A stretch of 64,000 nt of DNA. Source: Favolaschia claudopus. Lineage: Eukaryota; Basidiomycota; Agaricomycetes; Agaricales; Mycenaceae. The DNA is taken from the NCBI GenBank assembly GCA_037176885.1, contig JAWWNJ010000148.1, positions 248,001 through 312,000 of the forward strand. Direction: 5' to 3'. Numbering within the stretch: position 1 is the stretch's first letter; every line of letters starts with the position of its first letter. The notes beneath the pieces are model-generated. The model had not been told where the DNA came from. It worked only from the letters and a program-made list of their open reading frames with translations, and made no database searches. The position numbers were made by a program, and so were the translations under genes. Shown here one piece after another: positions 34,106-45,748 of the stretch.

Positions 34106-34811
34106 TTCCTTTTATGGAATTCTCTTTTTCCAACCATCTTGCTTTTCCTCATGTCATTTGCAATTGCCAATTGACAAGTCTTTCTTGTGCCTTTTTGTTT
34201 TCCACTCTGTATTTCCACCCCAATTGAGGAGGTAGGGAGGGTTTCAATTGTATGCCAAGGAAATAAATTGTGTCTCTTATAGTCCTTGAAAGTTCATAGC
34301 CATTATATCTAGTTACTTCTAGTTATAAATATATGGAATGTGAAACCCCTGCTCTGGGCTAGTCCATAAATATAGTGAAATTTTGGGAGCCAGAAAACAA
34401 TAAACACTACAATTCACTGGAGACACCCTTAATTGGTGATGTTGGGGGGCTTGAACCTCTCAAAATGCTTCAAGGTCAATTTGGTACATTATTCCGTCTC
34501 ACCGCGCATAATACTGAGCGATGCTGGGCATAGAGTCGAAAAAGCACTTCAAAAAAAGCGTAGACCACCTCCCGGAATTGAACCCTCAGCCATCATATGG
34601 TCACGTGATGTGTTCGGGGAGGGGGAGCTAGAGATCTGCGGCCTCTTGTATAGCGTGCAAAAAGATTTTTCATCTTCGTTCTGGAAATTGCTGCAACTTC
34701 CGGTGGCGACAACTTCAGCTTGGTTTCAACTTTGTTAGGATGCAATCTTTCTTGGCTGCAACATCCCAACTCTGCAGACGAGGCTGCGAGAAAACACTGC
34801 TCGTGTGGGGT

Positions 34812-35585
34812 TCATTGAAATAAAAACGGTTGAGATACAGAGAGCATACCAATGAGAGACTTCAAGCCGACGATTTTGGTTCTGGGAACCGGTCCGTTTG
34901 TGCGTGAACTCGAACTCGTGATTCTTCCCGGCACCGCAGAAGAGGCGGCAGCAGCAACGTGTGGTCGATGCATGGGATGGGATGTCCTGTGGGTACATAA
35001 GGCCGGGAAAGTGTCCAGTTGAAGTTCATACTGTCTCCCTGCTTCCCTCCCGCGCTGCTGTGTGGGCTGAGTGGATGTGCCGGATGCTGAGCAAATATCT
35101 TGATCTAATGGTCCTGCCACCTCTGGTGTTCCACTAGTTAAGATATTTGTAGGTCGGGTGAACTCCACATGTCTTGCACCATTGTAGGGGGGCGGGGATT
35201 CCAGATTCTGGTACGGAGGTAGGGTATCCTTAGACTCTTCTGCTGATATATTGTATCTTCTTTCGCCCGGTAGGACAAGGTTTCCCTCCGAGTCGAAAAC
35301 AATTCCTGATCGTATTCTGAGCACTCTAAATAACACTCACCGACTTAATTCGCGTTATGACGACAAGAGCGCCGAGAACACCCAACATTGCCGATAAGAC
35401 TTCAAAGGGAGTCATTATTGTGTGTACCAAGTAACAAGTGGGCCAGGGAAGCAAATTCCTTCATGACCTCTGCCTGACGGCACACCACGGCAGCTGACCA
35501 GTCGAACGGAGGATGCTCGGAATTCTCCCAGGAATGCGGGAAAAAGTACTGGAGCACACGGGAAGACGAGCAGGGCCATGGTCTG
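34812..35585 (-). pseudogene. Membrane-protein-like gene cut by the Gypsy element
   Basis: On the minus strand the sequence next to the Gypsy LTR reads SSSRVLQYFFPHSWENSEHP and VMKEFASLAHLLLG. A second frame gives a hydrophobic segment (VLSAMLGVLGALVVI), and a 174-codon frame (34812-35336) follows with proline/tyrosine-rich wording (DTLPPYQNLESPPPYNG) typical of a cytoplasmic tail. I could not join these in phase, so introns are unresolved. Restoring the pre-insertion site across the GTCTG duplication gives CTTCCTAAAACAG followed by ACCATGGCCC, a good 3' splice site. This suggests the element landed at an intron-exon boundary and separated the upstream exons, now right of 46086. Function unknown. 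Confidence 0.4.
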
Positions 35586-35918
35586 TGTAAGGGCAACCTT
35601 TAGGACCCGAGATGTCTCGAGGGTCTAGCGAGGGAGAATCCAAAGTTAATTAAGAAGCTACTAAGAATACATCACAGCGCACCTAGCGAGGGAGAATCCA
35701 AAGAGAAGAAAGGCTGAGGATTCCCACGCCAGGTGCAGTAAACATATAGTAAATAGTTCCCACAAGCTCGGAGCAATCGGCAATGATCCCGGGCCAAGTC
35801 ACATGCCTTACTCCACGATGACTTAGGGCTTTGGGGATTTGACGGGAAAGTGGGAAATCTGCAGGAGGCCTGCGTCATAGGTGGCTGTGTAGTGCCAAAA
35901 GAGGGAGTTCCCCTGACA
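35586..35918 (-). repeat. Gypsy 3' LTR (333 bp)
   Basis: It is bounded by TGTAAGGGCAAC and TTCCCCTGACA on the plus strand. It contains two direct copies of TAGCGAGGGAGAATCCAAAG. Partner at 45749-46081. Confidence 0.95.
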
Positions 35919-36660
35919 TCATCCCCCCCTTGGAATGCGGCGCCTCGACGCATAGATCGCACCTGAGCTGGAGTTGACGAGCGGTCACGGAAGGGAAGGG
36001 AATCGAAGGCAGCAACAGCAATGGAGCGAGGTTTGGAAGGGTATTTGCGGTAGAAAGCAGCGACAGCGTCCGGGGCAAAGACATTAGAGTGCTTCACCCA
36101 TTGATCATGGGACGGGTCATAACCCTTCCAGCGAACAAAGTACCATAGACTCCCATAGCGGATCTTGGCATCCAATATCTCCTCGACCTCCCATTGCTTG
36201 TCGCCAGGAACGTCAAGGACTGGTGGCGGCTCTTCGTGTCTGGGGCGAGTGGGGAATGGATCGGCTTCCACAAGCTGAAGTTTCAGGACGGGGAAGACAG
36301 GGTGGAGGGCAGAGTACCGGGGCGGCAGCTCCAGTTTGCAGGCACCATAACCGACGACCTTCAGAACCTTGAAGGGGCCGATACGCCGGTGGGAGAATTT
36401 CACTGAAGGGCGGGTGGTGCGGATATCAGAAGCATCAACCCACACCCGGTCACCAACCTTGATGTCTGGAGCTGGCGTCCGCCGGCGGTCATAGTACTGC
36501 TTGTACTCTGCTTTGGCCTTGACAAGTGCTGCCTTCGCCTCGGAAACCCCTGACGCAATCCGATCGTGGAACTCGTTCACAGCCTCCAACCTAGAGCGTG
36601 CAGCGTGGGGCTCAAAGCCCATCCGTGGAAGCCGACCAGTGTCCGTCATGAACGGTACTG
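35919..36660 (-). pseudogene. Gypsy integrase C-terminus and chromodomain
   Basis: The frame contains KVGDRVWVDASDIRTTRPS and HRRIGPFKVLKVVGYGACKL (GPY/F module), then a chromodomain: EVEEILDAKIRYGSLWYFVR, WKGYDPSHDQWVKHSN. In chromoviruses this domain directs integration towards modified chromatin. It is one frame away from the integrase core because of a shift near 36650. The open frame continues into the LTR, but the domain content ends near 36050. Confidence 0.9.
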
Positions 36661-37896
36661 CTGCGTGGAGGAGTGCATGTGGTTGTTGTACGCAAACTCC
36701 GCTGCAGGTAGCAGCTCATCCCAGTCATCCTGCTTGTAATTGGTGAAGAGCCGGACGTACTGCTCGAGTTCCTGGTTAACACGCTCCGTTTGGCCATCGG
36801 TCTGCGGGTGGTAGGCCGTAGAAGTGGCTGGGGTGACCCCAACGAGGCGCCAAAGCTCGCGCGTGAACTCTGCGATGAACTGGGTGCCACGATCCGAGAT
36901 GTACTTCTCTGGCAGGCCATGGTGGCGCCAGACGTTCCGGTAGTACAGCCGAGCAGCACCAACCGCGTCGATGGTGGTGTGACACTCCATGAAGTGCGCT
37001 CTCTTCCCAAGGGCACAGACAACGACCATGACTGCGTCGTATCCATGGGCCTCGGGAAGCTCGACGATAAAGTCGACCGACACGGTGTGCCAGCGCTCTT
37101 CTGGGATCTCTGTGGGATGGAGCTCACCAATCGGCAGTTGACGAAGCGCCTTGGTGCGGCAGCACAAGTCACAAGTCGCGACATACCGACCGACATGGCG
37201 CGACAGCTGGGGCCACCAGTAATTCCGAGACACGAGCTCCAGGGTCTTGAAACGACCGGCATGGCCTGCAATGCGCGTGTCATGGTGCTGCTCCAGGATG
37301 CGTCGGCGAAGGTCCTTGTCTCGGGGGACGACAATCTTCCCCCGGAAGTAAAGGAGTCCACCTTCAATACGCCATTCCGAAGACCGGGCAGACCGCACAC
37401 CTCGGGCCTTGAGGAGTTCCTTCGCAGTCAGGGCAATGGGCTCTTCAAGGTCGGGGTCTCCCGCAAGCGCATCACGAATGTCGCGCAGGAGGGGAGCCTC
37501 AGGGCCAGCAATAACCAGGGCCTCGGTGGCCCGAACGTGGAACAGCTCGGGTCGAAGCAGGGTAACGTCCTGGTTATCGTCCTGCACTCCATGGTCCGGT
37601 CTCCGAGAAAGCGCGTCGGGGCGACCCATGAGGCGACCCGGTTGGTGGTGCAGCGAGAAGTCGAAACGGGAGAGGTAGAGAGACCACCGAGCTTGGCGAC
37701 GGTTGAGCTTCTGGGCCTTCCGGAAATATTCCAGGTTTTTGTGGTCCGTCCAGATCTCAACCGGGTGCTGCGCGCCCTCAAGGAAGTGGCGCCACTCCTC
37801 AAGGGCTCGCACGATCGCAAGCATCTCCTTGTCGTGAATCTCGTAATTCCGCTGCACTTCGTTCAGGCATTGGAGTAGAACGCAACCGGATGCCAC
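36646..37896 (-). pseudogene. Gypsy RNase H and integrase core
   Basis: The frame opens with [20 protein letters not shown] (RNase H) and [19 protein letters not shown]. It continues with the integrase zinc domain ([17 protein letters not shown] then CDLCCRTK) and the catalytic core: [27 protein letters not shown] and [14 protein letters not shown], matching the D, D-35-E pattern. A frameshift near 37870 separates it from the reverse transcriptase, and another near 36650 separates it from the chromodomain. Confidence 0.95.
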
Positions 37897-39851
37897 TTGC
37901 CATCGTCACCCTGCTGGGAGAGGACGGCACCGGTGGCATAGTCAGAGCTGTCAGCCTCGAGCCGGTACGGGCGTTCGGGGTTTGGGAGAACCAGAACGGG
38001 GTCCCGAGTCACCCGCCGCTTGAGCTCGTCAAAGGCAGCTTGCTCTTCAGGCCCCCAGGTCCAGGCAATGCCCTTCTTGGTGAGTCTGAAGAGGGCTTGA
38101 GCAACGTCTGAGAAGCCCGCAATGAACCGGCAGTAGAAGTTTGTGAAGCCAAGGAACTGCTGCACATCCTTCTTATTCTCAGGCGCTGGCCAAGCTGCCA
38201 CTCCTGCAACCTTTACAGGGTCCATCTCGACGTGGTTGTGGGAGATAATCACGCCGAGGTACTCAATGGAGGTCCGCTCAAACTCACACTTCTCGGCTCG
38301 AAGGTAAAGCTTGTTTGCGCGAAGCCTCCGCAGGACCTCTCGGACGATCTCTCGATGCCGACGGATGTCTGAATGGGCAATGAGGATATCGTCGAGGTAG
38401 ACCATGACGTCGCCAGAAAGGATAAGATCCTGGAAGATGTCGTTCATCATGGTCTGGAAGGTTGCAGGGGAGTTGGTCAGACCGAAGTACATGACCAGCG
38501 GCTCAAACAGTCCCCGGTTGGTCCGGAACGCTGCCTTCCACTCGTCGCCTTCACGGATTCGAACGTTGTTAAAGCCCCATCGGACATCGAGCTTCGTGAA
38601 GTACCGGGCTTCCCTGAGTCGGTTGATGAGTTGGTTGATTAAGGGGAGCGGGTAACGATTCTTCACGGTCATAGCGTTTAAAGCTCGATAGTCCTGTACG
38701 AACCGAAGTCCGCCGTCCTTCTTCTTGACGAAGAAGACGGGTGAGGCCATAGGTGATTTTGACGGTCGAATCCGGCCAGTGCCAAGTCCCTCCTCGATGA
38801 AGGCATCAAGTTCCTTCTGTTCGAGAGGCGAGATTGGGTAGACCTTGCAGTTCGTGGGTTTAGAGTCCGGCACGAGCTCAATGGCATGGTCCCAGGATCG
38901 GCGTTCAGGCAGCGAGTCAAAGGACTCCTTGTTGAAAACATCGTCAAACTCTCGGGCCCATTCGGGAACGTCCGAGCGCGCCGGGGCTGAGTTTTTGGCG
39001 TATGCCTCAGCCAGGCGCTGGGAGACGGTGCTTCCAGCACGGATATCCTCAGAAGGCAGGAACTGGGTGTAGAACACCCGGTCTCCCGGCTCAAGGGGGT
39101 CATCCACTTCATCCGCATCATCCACTTCATCCACATCATCCTCGTCATCATCCTCGTAGTCCGGGAACAGCTCTGGCAGGTCATCGTATTCATCTTCGCC
39201 TAAGTCTATGGCGCAGATGGATGGAAGGGGACCAAGTCGGAGCTGCCGGAGGATCTCAGCGGCCAGGCGGGACTCTCGGCGTGCAGCGCGAGCTTCCAGG
39301 CGAACCTCGGTGCGGCACGTAGAGCACTCGCTGGGGCATCTGCTCATCTTGACCTCTCGGGTGTCCCAGTCGATCTCCGGGTTATGCTTCCGGAGCCAGG
39401 AGTAGCCGAGGATGAGCTTCTGCTTCCCAAGACGGGTAACAGCGAGCTGCATGCGCTCAGAGTGACTACGATACTGCAGCACAACGTCAGCCACCTCGCG
39501 GATCGCACCAGCCTCATTTGGCGAGCCATCCACATTGAAAACTGGAATGGGCTATACAAGGCGGCGGAGGGGGAGGCCAGACTTAGCTGCGAACTCAGAG
39601 TCAATGAAGTCTGAGGTGGCACCACAGTCAACGAGACCTTCGAGGGAAAGCTTGGTGGCGTCCTGGACTGCCTGAATCTCAAGGGGGAGATGCAGGGAGT
39701 TGGCACCGGGTGCAGCAGCAACAGTATAGCGCTGAGGAAGTCTACGTTCCCAAGGCTTTCGTCGGATGCGTGGGGAACGGAGGGGAGCAGGGGGTACGTC
39801 TTTCATTTCGGCAGGTTCAACAGATGTAACATTGGCAGACTCATCATACAA
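37863..39851 (-). pseudogene. Gypsy protease and reverse transcriptase
   Basis: The protease motif VDCGATSDFIDSEF lies near 39600-39640. A TAG at 39552-39554 interrupts the frame between LPLRRLV and PIPVFNVDGS, where a glutamine or arginine codon is usual. The reverse transcriptase carries SPVFFVKKKDGGLRFVQDYR, KLDVRWGFNNVRI, FGLTNSPATFQ and the catalytic VYLDDILI. A frameshift near 37870 ends it after HPVAFYSNA. Acidic low-complexity sequence (DDDEDDVDEVDD) lies between protease and reverse transcriptase. Confidence 0.95.
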
Positions 39852-39878
39852 ACATGCGAAACGATTAGGAGATACCGC

Positions 39879-40652
39879 TCACTCGTCGCGTGGGAGAAAA
39901 CCCTGCTCTTCCTCGGCGACTACAGACTCCGGCTCAGGGAGCGAGTCGGTGGTGGCAACCCGAGCCACCAGTTCGGAGAGGAGCTCGGACCCAAGCTGAC
40001 GAATGACCTCGTCAAGGACATCAGCGGCTCGGACGTCAGCCGGGGTGGGGCAATCCCGGGCCAGGTGTGGACCGCCGCATTGGTAGCAGCCACGGGGAGG
40101 TCCTCTTCCGGAGCGCGTGCGATCAACGTCCATGGGGACTACCTGCGGAGGAGCAGGAGCTGGCATGGCCCGAGGAGGAGGCGCAGGGACAACAGGGAAG
40201 ACACCTGCTAGACGTGAGCGAGCGGCTGGCGGAGCTGAGGGGGCTTTCGGGAGAAGCCCAGCAGCACGGGCCCGCACGTGCGATTCGTACTGGTGGTACG
40301 CTCGGGTCCGCCAAGCCATGTAGTCGCGGAGGTCCGGGGGGTTGCTGGACGAGGTGATGGCCGTATTAATGGCAGGGTCAAGGCCAGAGCGGAACTTGGT
40401 GACCTTGACCAACGCGTCAGCAAACCCAGCAAGGTCGAAGAGGTCTTCAAAGTCATCAGTGTACTTGAAGACATCCCGGGAGCCCATATAGTATGCCCTA
40501 GACTCGAGTTTGTGTAGGGCGTGGTCCTGCTCGTTCTCCTCGACAAAGCGTGAGCAGAACTCCTTGGTGAAGGCGTCCCAGGTGAGGAAGGGGAAAGGGG
40601 TTTTGATGGACATGCGCTCAGCCCATTTTTGCGCAGAGTCTTTGGACATAAA
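39879..40652 (-). pseudogene. Gypsy gag, C-terminal half
   Basis: The frame reads MSKDSAQKWAERMS, then FTKEFCSRFVEENEQDHA, and a CCHC knuckle CYQCGGPHLARDCP. It is the direct continuation of the gag half at 45249-45607. Removing the nested element and one copy of the ATAAA duplication gives the continuous reading FTMSFMSKDSAQ. It overlaps the start of the protease frame region closely, as in other Gypsy elements. Confidence 0.9.
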
Positions 40653-41574
40653 TGTAAGGGCAACAGCTGCCAGGGCCTGAGGCCCGAGGTACTCAAGAGT
40701 CCAACAAGCACTGGGCAGAGGGAGAATCCTTAGGAGACTAGCTACAACAAGAGGAAGAGTTTCTACTCACCTGGGCAGAGGGAGAATCCTTAGAGAACAG
40801 AGTAAGGAGTCTCCATGCCCAGGCGTCACAGTAAAAGGGCGCGTGACGCGTGACTTCTCACGGGGCGTGGGAACTATGTAGTAGCACAGCATCTATGATG
40901 TGATATCAATGATCAGATGATCCAACAGTAGCAGGGGATATGCCCAGAAGGGGGAGGATCACAATACTGGTCCAGAGATCATAGACCAACGAAGGCCCGG
41001 AGATACCCTGTGGTCCGGAGAGCGTGGGAAACCGGAGCCGGCGTCCGGAGGGCCGAAGCTCGGGGTCCGGAGGGTCGAAGGACCAGAGGAATAGAGCCCA
41101 GGGAACCTGGGAAGGGCGCTAGGGGCAGGGCCAGACAGCGGAGCATCGAGGCTTGGGTGACAGAACCGCTGGGGCTTGGCCCAGGTCCGGGGGAGCGTGG
41201 GAAGCCGGGCCGGGGACCGGGAGACCGGAGCCGGAAGGCCGGAGGTCCGGACAACCAGAGCTCGGGGTACCAGAGCTCTCGGAGGGCTAGAAGTCTGACC
41301 GGAAGACCAGTAGGGAACCGGGTTGCGCTGAGCACTAGCTGTAGGAGCGCAGGGTCGACAGGAGTCTGTCGAGGGGGGGAACAGGGGCATACTGTACGTA
41401 AGGACAGCATGTGGCATGGGTCTCTACAGCAATAGGCCATGCACAGGGAACGGGGGTCGGAAGGAGGAAAGATGTGACGAAGGGGGAAGTCTGGAAGGAG
41501 TAGCGTTCCCAAGAAGGCCGGAGTGATGCAAGGAATAGCGGAGCGGGTCGGGGAAGCGGGGGGTTCCCCTGACA
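40653..41574 (-). repeat. Nested element LTR, left copy (922 bp)
   Basis: It is bounded by TGTAAGGG and CCCTGACA. G+C-rich, with many CCGGAG words; the long frames in it are by-products. It is nearly identical to 44326-45248, with clustered differences around 41050-41220. Confidence 0.95.
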
Positions 41575-42959
41575 TCAGCCCCACTTCAGAATGTGGCGAC
41601 CCGACACATCCAAAGCAGAGAGCACAGAGCAAACTCGAAGGCAAAAAAAGACACAGCCCCGCTTCACGCTTTGCGACGACCCGGCGCGAAGTGACACAAA
41701 AGGGAGGGCGGGCGGGGAAAAAAAGGTCATGCCTCCCTTGCCCACGGGTCCCCGTCATGGGCTCTTCGACCGTTGAGCTACGGTCGGCGCTTTGCCTTTT
41801 ACACTGCTTCCCAGATGCCCAAGTCTTCAGCATGACCCTCAAGGAGTAGGCAGACATGTCCTGCCCTGCCACTCCTTGAGATTGTACAGGTCAGTGCCTA
41901 GGCTTGTACATCCTCTCAGCTGTCCAATCCTGCAGCAGTCCACTGACCCGCAGAGTGTGGCCAGTAGTCGCTACGCTCCTACTGTACTCTCTGCGCAAGG
42001 GGGAGAGAGTAACAGGTATGGAGCTCCAAATGTCGCTCCTGTAGGAGGAAGCTCCCTCTTGTCTCTTCCTCAGCTCTACCCCTTCCAGCCCACCTTCACA
42101 GTGTGGCGCCTCGACACACACATCCGGTGGGGCCCAGCGGCCCCAGCGGAAAAAAATTGAATGTGGTCACAGGGTACACTGGGAGATTGTATGAGGGCTG
42201 GAGGTATCCGCCATGTCGTTTAGGGTGGCGGAGCATACTGCACTGCGTGTACCAGACAGCAGCACCTAGTGGTGCAACGACAGGGGGATAGAACCAAACC
42301 AACCGCCTTTCTGCTGCTAGCCAAGGTGTTACAAGCCAATCAACGGGATCGGCCATCACATGGTCAACTCAAGGCCCCAGTTCCCACCGGGGCTCGTAGA
42401 GAACATAGCCGGACGGATATAGGCCCATGGAAACACAACGTAGGGGGTGGCAGCAGGATGGCAAGGAAGGGTTGGTGGTTCAGGAGAGCGCGAGGAATTG
42501 ACGCCGTGCCCGATGCCTAATAGGGCGGAGGCCAGAAGACGCTCCTAATGTTGCGGCATCGTGCACGAGGCTACCTTGATACACATGGGTGCGCTGGGTA
42601 TTCCAAGACACCGCAGGTCGAGGACACAAAAGCTAGCTCGACCATCACACATGCACCGTGACTAGAGGTGTGCGGAGGCATAACGTAGGGTAGCAGCGCG
42701 AACAACATGGCAGGGCAAGGTACCTCGTCGACATGACATCCAGCCAAATATACCAAGACGCCGCAAGCCGGCTTTCAACGGCCGGCCATCACGCATGCAC
42801 CATGACTAGGGGTGTGCGGAGGCGTAACATAGGATAGTGGCGTGAGTGGCAGGCCGAGTCAACGGAAGGAGGGGGGAGGACAAATGCGGTGGACGTAAGA
42901 GACCCATTGGTAACCCAACGCAGAGCGTAGTGGAAGAAGGACTAGGAGCGGCTGGTGGA

Positions 42960-43360
42960 GGGGGGGAGGAACGAGCCCCCCTTCACCGGATTTGAGACAC
43001 CACTCGTAGCGTCTCATGCGCAAGTCTTCGTAGGTGAAGGGGACGAGGGACGAGCCCCCCTTCACCAGATTGGAAGACGAAGACAGCCATTGTGAGTAGG
43101 GTGAAGGGCGGCTTCAAAGACAAGCCCCCCTTCACCAGGGAGGTTCTAGAGTACTAACAAGAGGGCGGAACACTATGCACTAGGTGGACATGGTGAAGGC
43201 AGGGGAGAGGGAGCGAGCCCCCCTTCACCAGGCAGAGTCCACCCAAAGTGCAGCGGTGCGCATGAGCAAGGAGCCCCACGGCAAGCATCACAGGGGAGAG
43301 GTCAGAATCAACATTCCCCCCTTGAAATCAAGTGACGCGGTGCAAGGAGCCCCCCTTCAT
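42960..43360. repeat. Five polypurine-tract-like repeats inside the nested element
   Basis: The word GAGCCCCCCTTCACCA, or a close form, occurs at about 42976, 43055, 43122, 43216 and 43343, and ACATTCCCCCCTTGAAATC lies near 43312. On the minus (sense) strand these read GAAGGGGGGCTC or CAAGGGGGGAATG, close to the Gypsy polypurine tract (AAGGGGGGGATGA). Confidence 0.6.
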
Positions 43361-44325
43361 GATTGCGACCACGCAATACGAGACGACAGTATCGAGACGA
43401 ATCATGAATCCCCGCCGTCAACGCCACCGCTGCCGCGGGACACTACATTGGACAAACACACAGACGCCAGGACACAGAGTCAAGGGGAGGGATGGGATGG
43501 AGAGCGAAAGGGAAGGGTGCGAGTCAGACACCAGGCTGCAGAGAACGCAGCGGATGGCCCCCAGCAAGCCCAGACATAAGCTTCCCGCTCTTGCACAAAC
43601 GCAGGAGTACCCAGAGAAAGCAGATGAAGAGGTGTAGTTGACTACAGCCTGCACAATAGGAGAGTCCTTCGAATGAAGGGGGTGGCAACTGTAGCGGCTC
43701 GACGAGCTGCCAGCAACAAGTTGCCCCGCCACCCAATCTCCATGCAGACTGCAGGCGCTCAGAGGTCCCTAGGCACCGGCGGACACCCCTAAGGACGGGG
43801 AGGCCGGGGAGATATGGACTTGAGCAACCTCGCAACTCTCAACAATGCTCCCTCCAAGCCACACCCACGAAGGCAAGAGGAAAGTAAGCTCACCGGTCAA
43901 GAGGGGGAGTGAGACTCGAAGACGGATGACACAGCCAGCCAGACGACACAGGAACAGACCCAAGGTCACAGGGGGAGAAGGGAAGGAGTAGTCAAAGTGC
44001 CAGTGTGAGCCAGTGACAAGCAGTGGCATCTGGCACGAGCCTAAACGGCAGTTGGCCACACACAAGAAGAGGAGAAGTCGACGAGAGGTGGCAAATGCCG
44101 AGGAGGGGGTCCATGGGATGCAGGAGGGAAAGGGAAGAAGACTTTCAGTGGTAGACACACACACCATACTTGTGTTGCAGTCCCAAAACCCAAATCCTAC
44201 ACCAAGCCATGGGGCAGAGGCTACTCAGCGACCTCCATGCCCAAAGAATGTACCAAGATGGTCTGCTACTCTTGTGAGGACAGAGGGGGAGGGAGTAGGG
44301 TCCGCTATTGGTGACTCTGTTCTGC

Positions 44326-45248
44326 TGTAAGGGCAACAGCTGCCAGGGCCTGAGGCCCGAGGTACTCAAGAGTCCAACAAGCACTGGGCAGAGGGAGAAT
44401 CCTTAGGAGACTAGCTACAACAAGAGGAAGAGTGTCTACTCACCTGGGCAGAGGGAGAATCCTTAGAGAACAGAGTAAGGAGTCTCCATGCCCAGGCGTC
44501 ACAGTAAAAGGGCGCGTGACGCGTGACTTCTCACGGGGCGTGGGAACTATGTAGTAGCACAGCATCTATGATGTGATATCAATGATCAGATGATCCAACA
44601 GTAGCAGGGGATATGCCCAGAAGGGGGAGGATCACAATACTGGTCCAGAGATCATAGACCAACGAAGGCCCGGAGATACCCTGTGGTCCGGAGAGCGTGG
44701 GAAACCGGAGCCGGAGTCCGGAGGGCCGGAGCTCGGGGCCCGGAGGGTCGGGGAACCGGGGGAATAGAGCCCAGGGAACCCGGGAAGGGCGCTAGAGCCA
44801 GGGCGAGACAGCGGAGCATCAAGGCTTGGGTGACAGAACCGCTGGGGCTTGGCCCAGGTCCGGGGGAGCGTGGGAAGCCGGGCCGGGGGGCCGGGAGACC
44901 GGAGCCGGAAGGCCGGAGGTCCGGACAACCAGAGCTCGGGGTACCAGAGCTCTCGGAGGGCTAGAAGTCTGACCGGAAGACCAGTAGGGAACCGGGTTGC
45001 GCTGAGCACTAGCTGTAGGAGCGCAGGGTCGACAGGAGTCTGTCGAGGGGGGGAACAGGGGCATACTGTACGTAAGGACAGCATGTGGCATGGGTCTCTA
45101 CAGCAATAGGCCATGCACAGGGAACGGGGGTCGGAAGGAGGAAAGATGTGACGAAGGGGGAAGTCTGGAAGGAGTAGCGTTCCCAAGAAGGCCGGAGTGA
45201 TGCAAGGAATAGCGGAGCGGGTCGGGGAAGCGGGGGGTTCCCCTGAAA
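44326..45248 (-). repeat. Nested element LTR, right copy (923 bp)
   Basis: Direct copy of 40653-41574; the terminal CCCTGACA is changed to CCCTGAAA, followed by the ATAAA duplication. Confidence 0.95.
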
Positions 45249-45607
45249 ATAAAGGACATGGTGAAACGCACTGCCTTTTCCTCGGACATCTCGCCACCTT
45301 CGACAAACGCCTCCGGAACCAGTCGGATGTAAGTCCGAGCTGAGTGAAGGAAGGCCCGGCCAGCCGAGCGGTCGCCGTCAAAGACGAAAGGGGGGTTCGG
45401 TCGAAGGACCGTTTTTGCTGCCGGGGTGAGGTTGGCAAAGAGTCCTGGACTCTCGGCCGGAGGCTCTGGAGGAGCGGCAGGGGTCGGAGCAGTAGTAGTG
45501 GAAGGATTGGCAGCAGTTTGAAAAAGCTCAACCAGACGGTCAACAGTCCTCTCGAGCCTATCCATCCGCTCGGCGGCGGCTGCAGCAGCGGCGGCAGAGT
45601 CGGTCAT
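45249..45607 (-). pseudogene. Gypsy gag, N-terminal half
   Basis: ATG at 45605-45607 opens a frame with an alanine run (MTDSAAAAAAAAERM), a short coiled-coil-like stretch (RLERTVDRLVELF), a proline/alanine linker and the gag core (FVFDGDRSAGRAFLHSARTY). It ends abruptly at MSF where the nested element is inserted. The rest is at 39879-40652. Confidence 0.9.
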
Positions 45608-45748
45608 GGTGGGTTCTAGAGAGGGGGAGGAGGGGGCAAGATTCACGGTTTGCGCGTCCGAGACAGCAGGAGGAGTCCGACGAAGCGTCTGAAAAATCGC
45701 CAAAGCGCGCAATCTTGACCAGTTAATCCCTTGGAGCCTTTCTTCTGC

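Larger units (their letters stand above)
40653..45248 (-). mobile_element. Nested non-coding LTR element (LARD-like), 4,596 bp
   Basis: Direct repeats of 922 bp (40653-41574) and 923 bp (44326-45248) flank 2,751 bp with no gag or pol motif on either strand. The target duplication ATAAA is at 40648-40652 and 45249-45253. The right-hand copy ends TGAAA where TGACA is expected. The LTR ends (TGTAAGGGCAAC...TTCCCCTGACA), a doubled GAGGGAGAATCC word, the sequence after the 5' LTR (GCAGAACAGAG) and the pre-LTR purine tract (GAAGTGGGGCTGA) all resemble those of the surrounding Gypsy. The simplest reading is a non-autonomous derivative mobilised by that family's enzymes, inserted into gag of one of its probable helpers. 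Confidence 0.9.

Noticed and set aside
34550..34640. Second tRNA gene on the minus strand (GGTTCAATTCC word)
   Set aside because: A B-box-like word is present but no A box at the right distance and no stems; too weak to list.
36790..37878. 362-codon plus-strand frame
   Set aside because: It is the antisense shadow of the Gypsy RNase H/integrase frame, which carries all the motifs.
40979..45543. Frames of 90-300 codons within the nested LTRs, including Pro/Ser/Leu-rich ones
   Set aside because: They lie in both 922-bp LTR copies, consist of CCGGAG-type repeats, and lack any gag or pol motif, so they are compositional.
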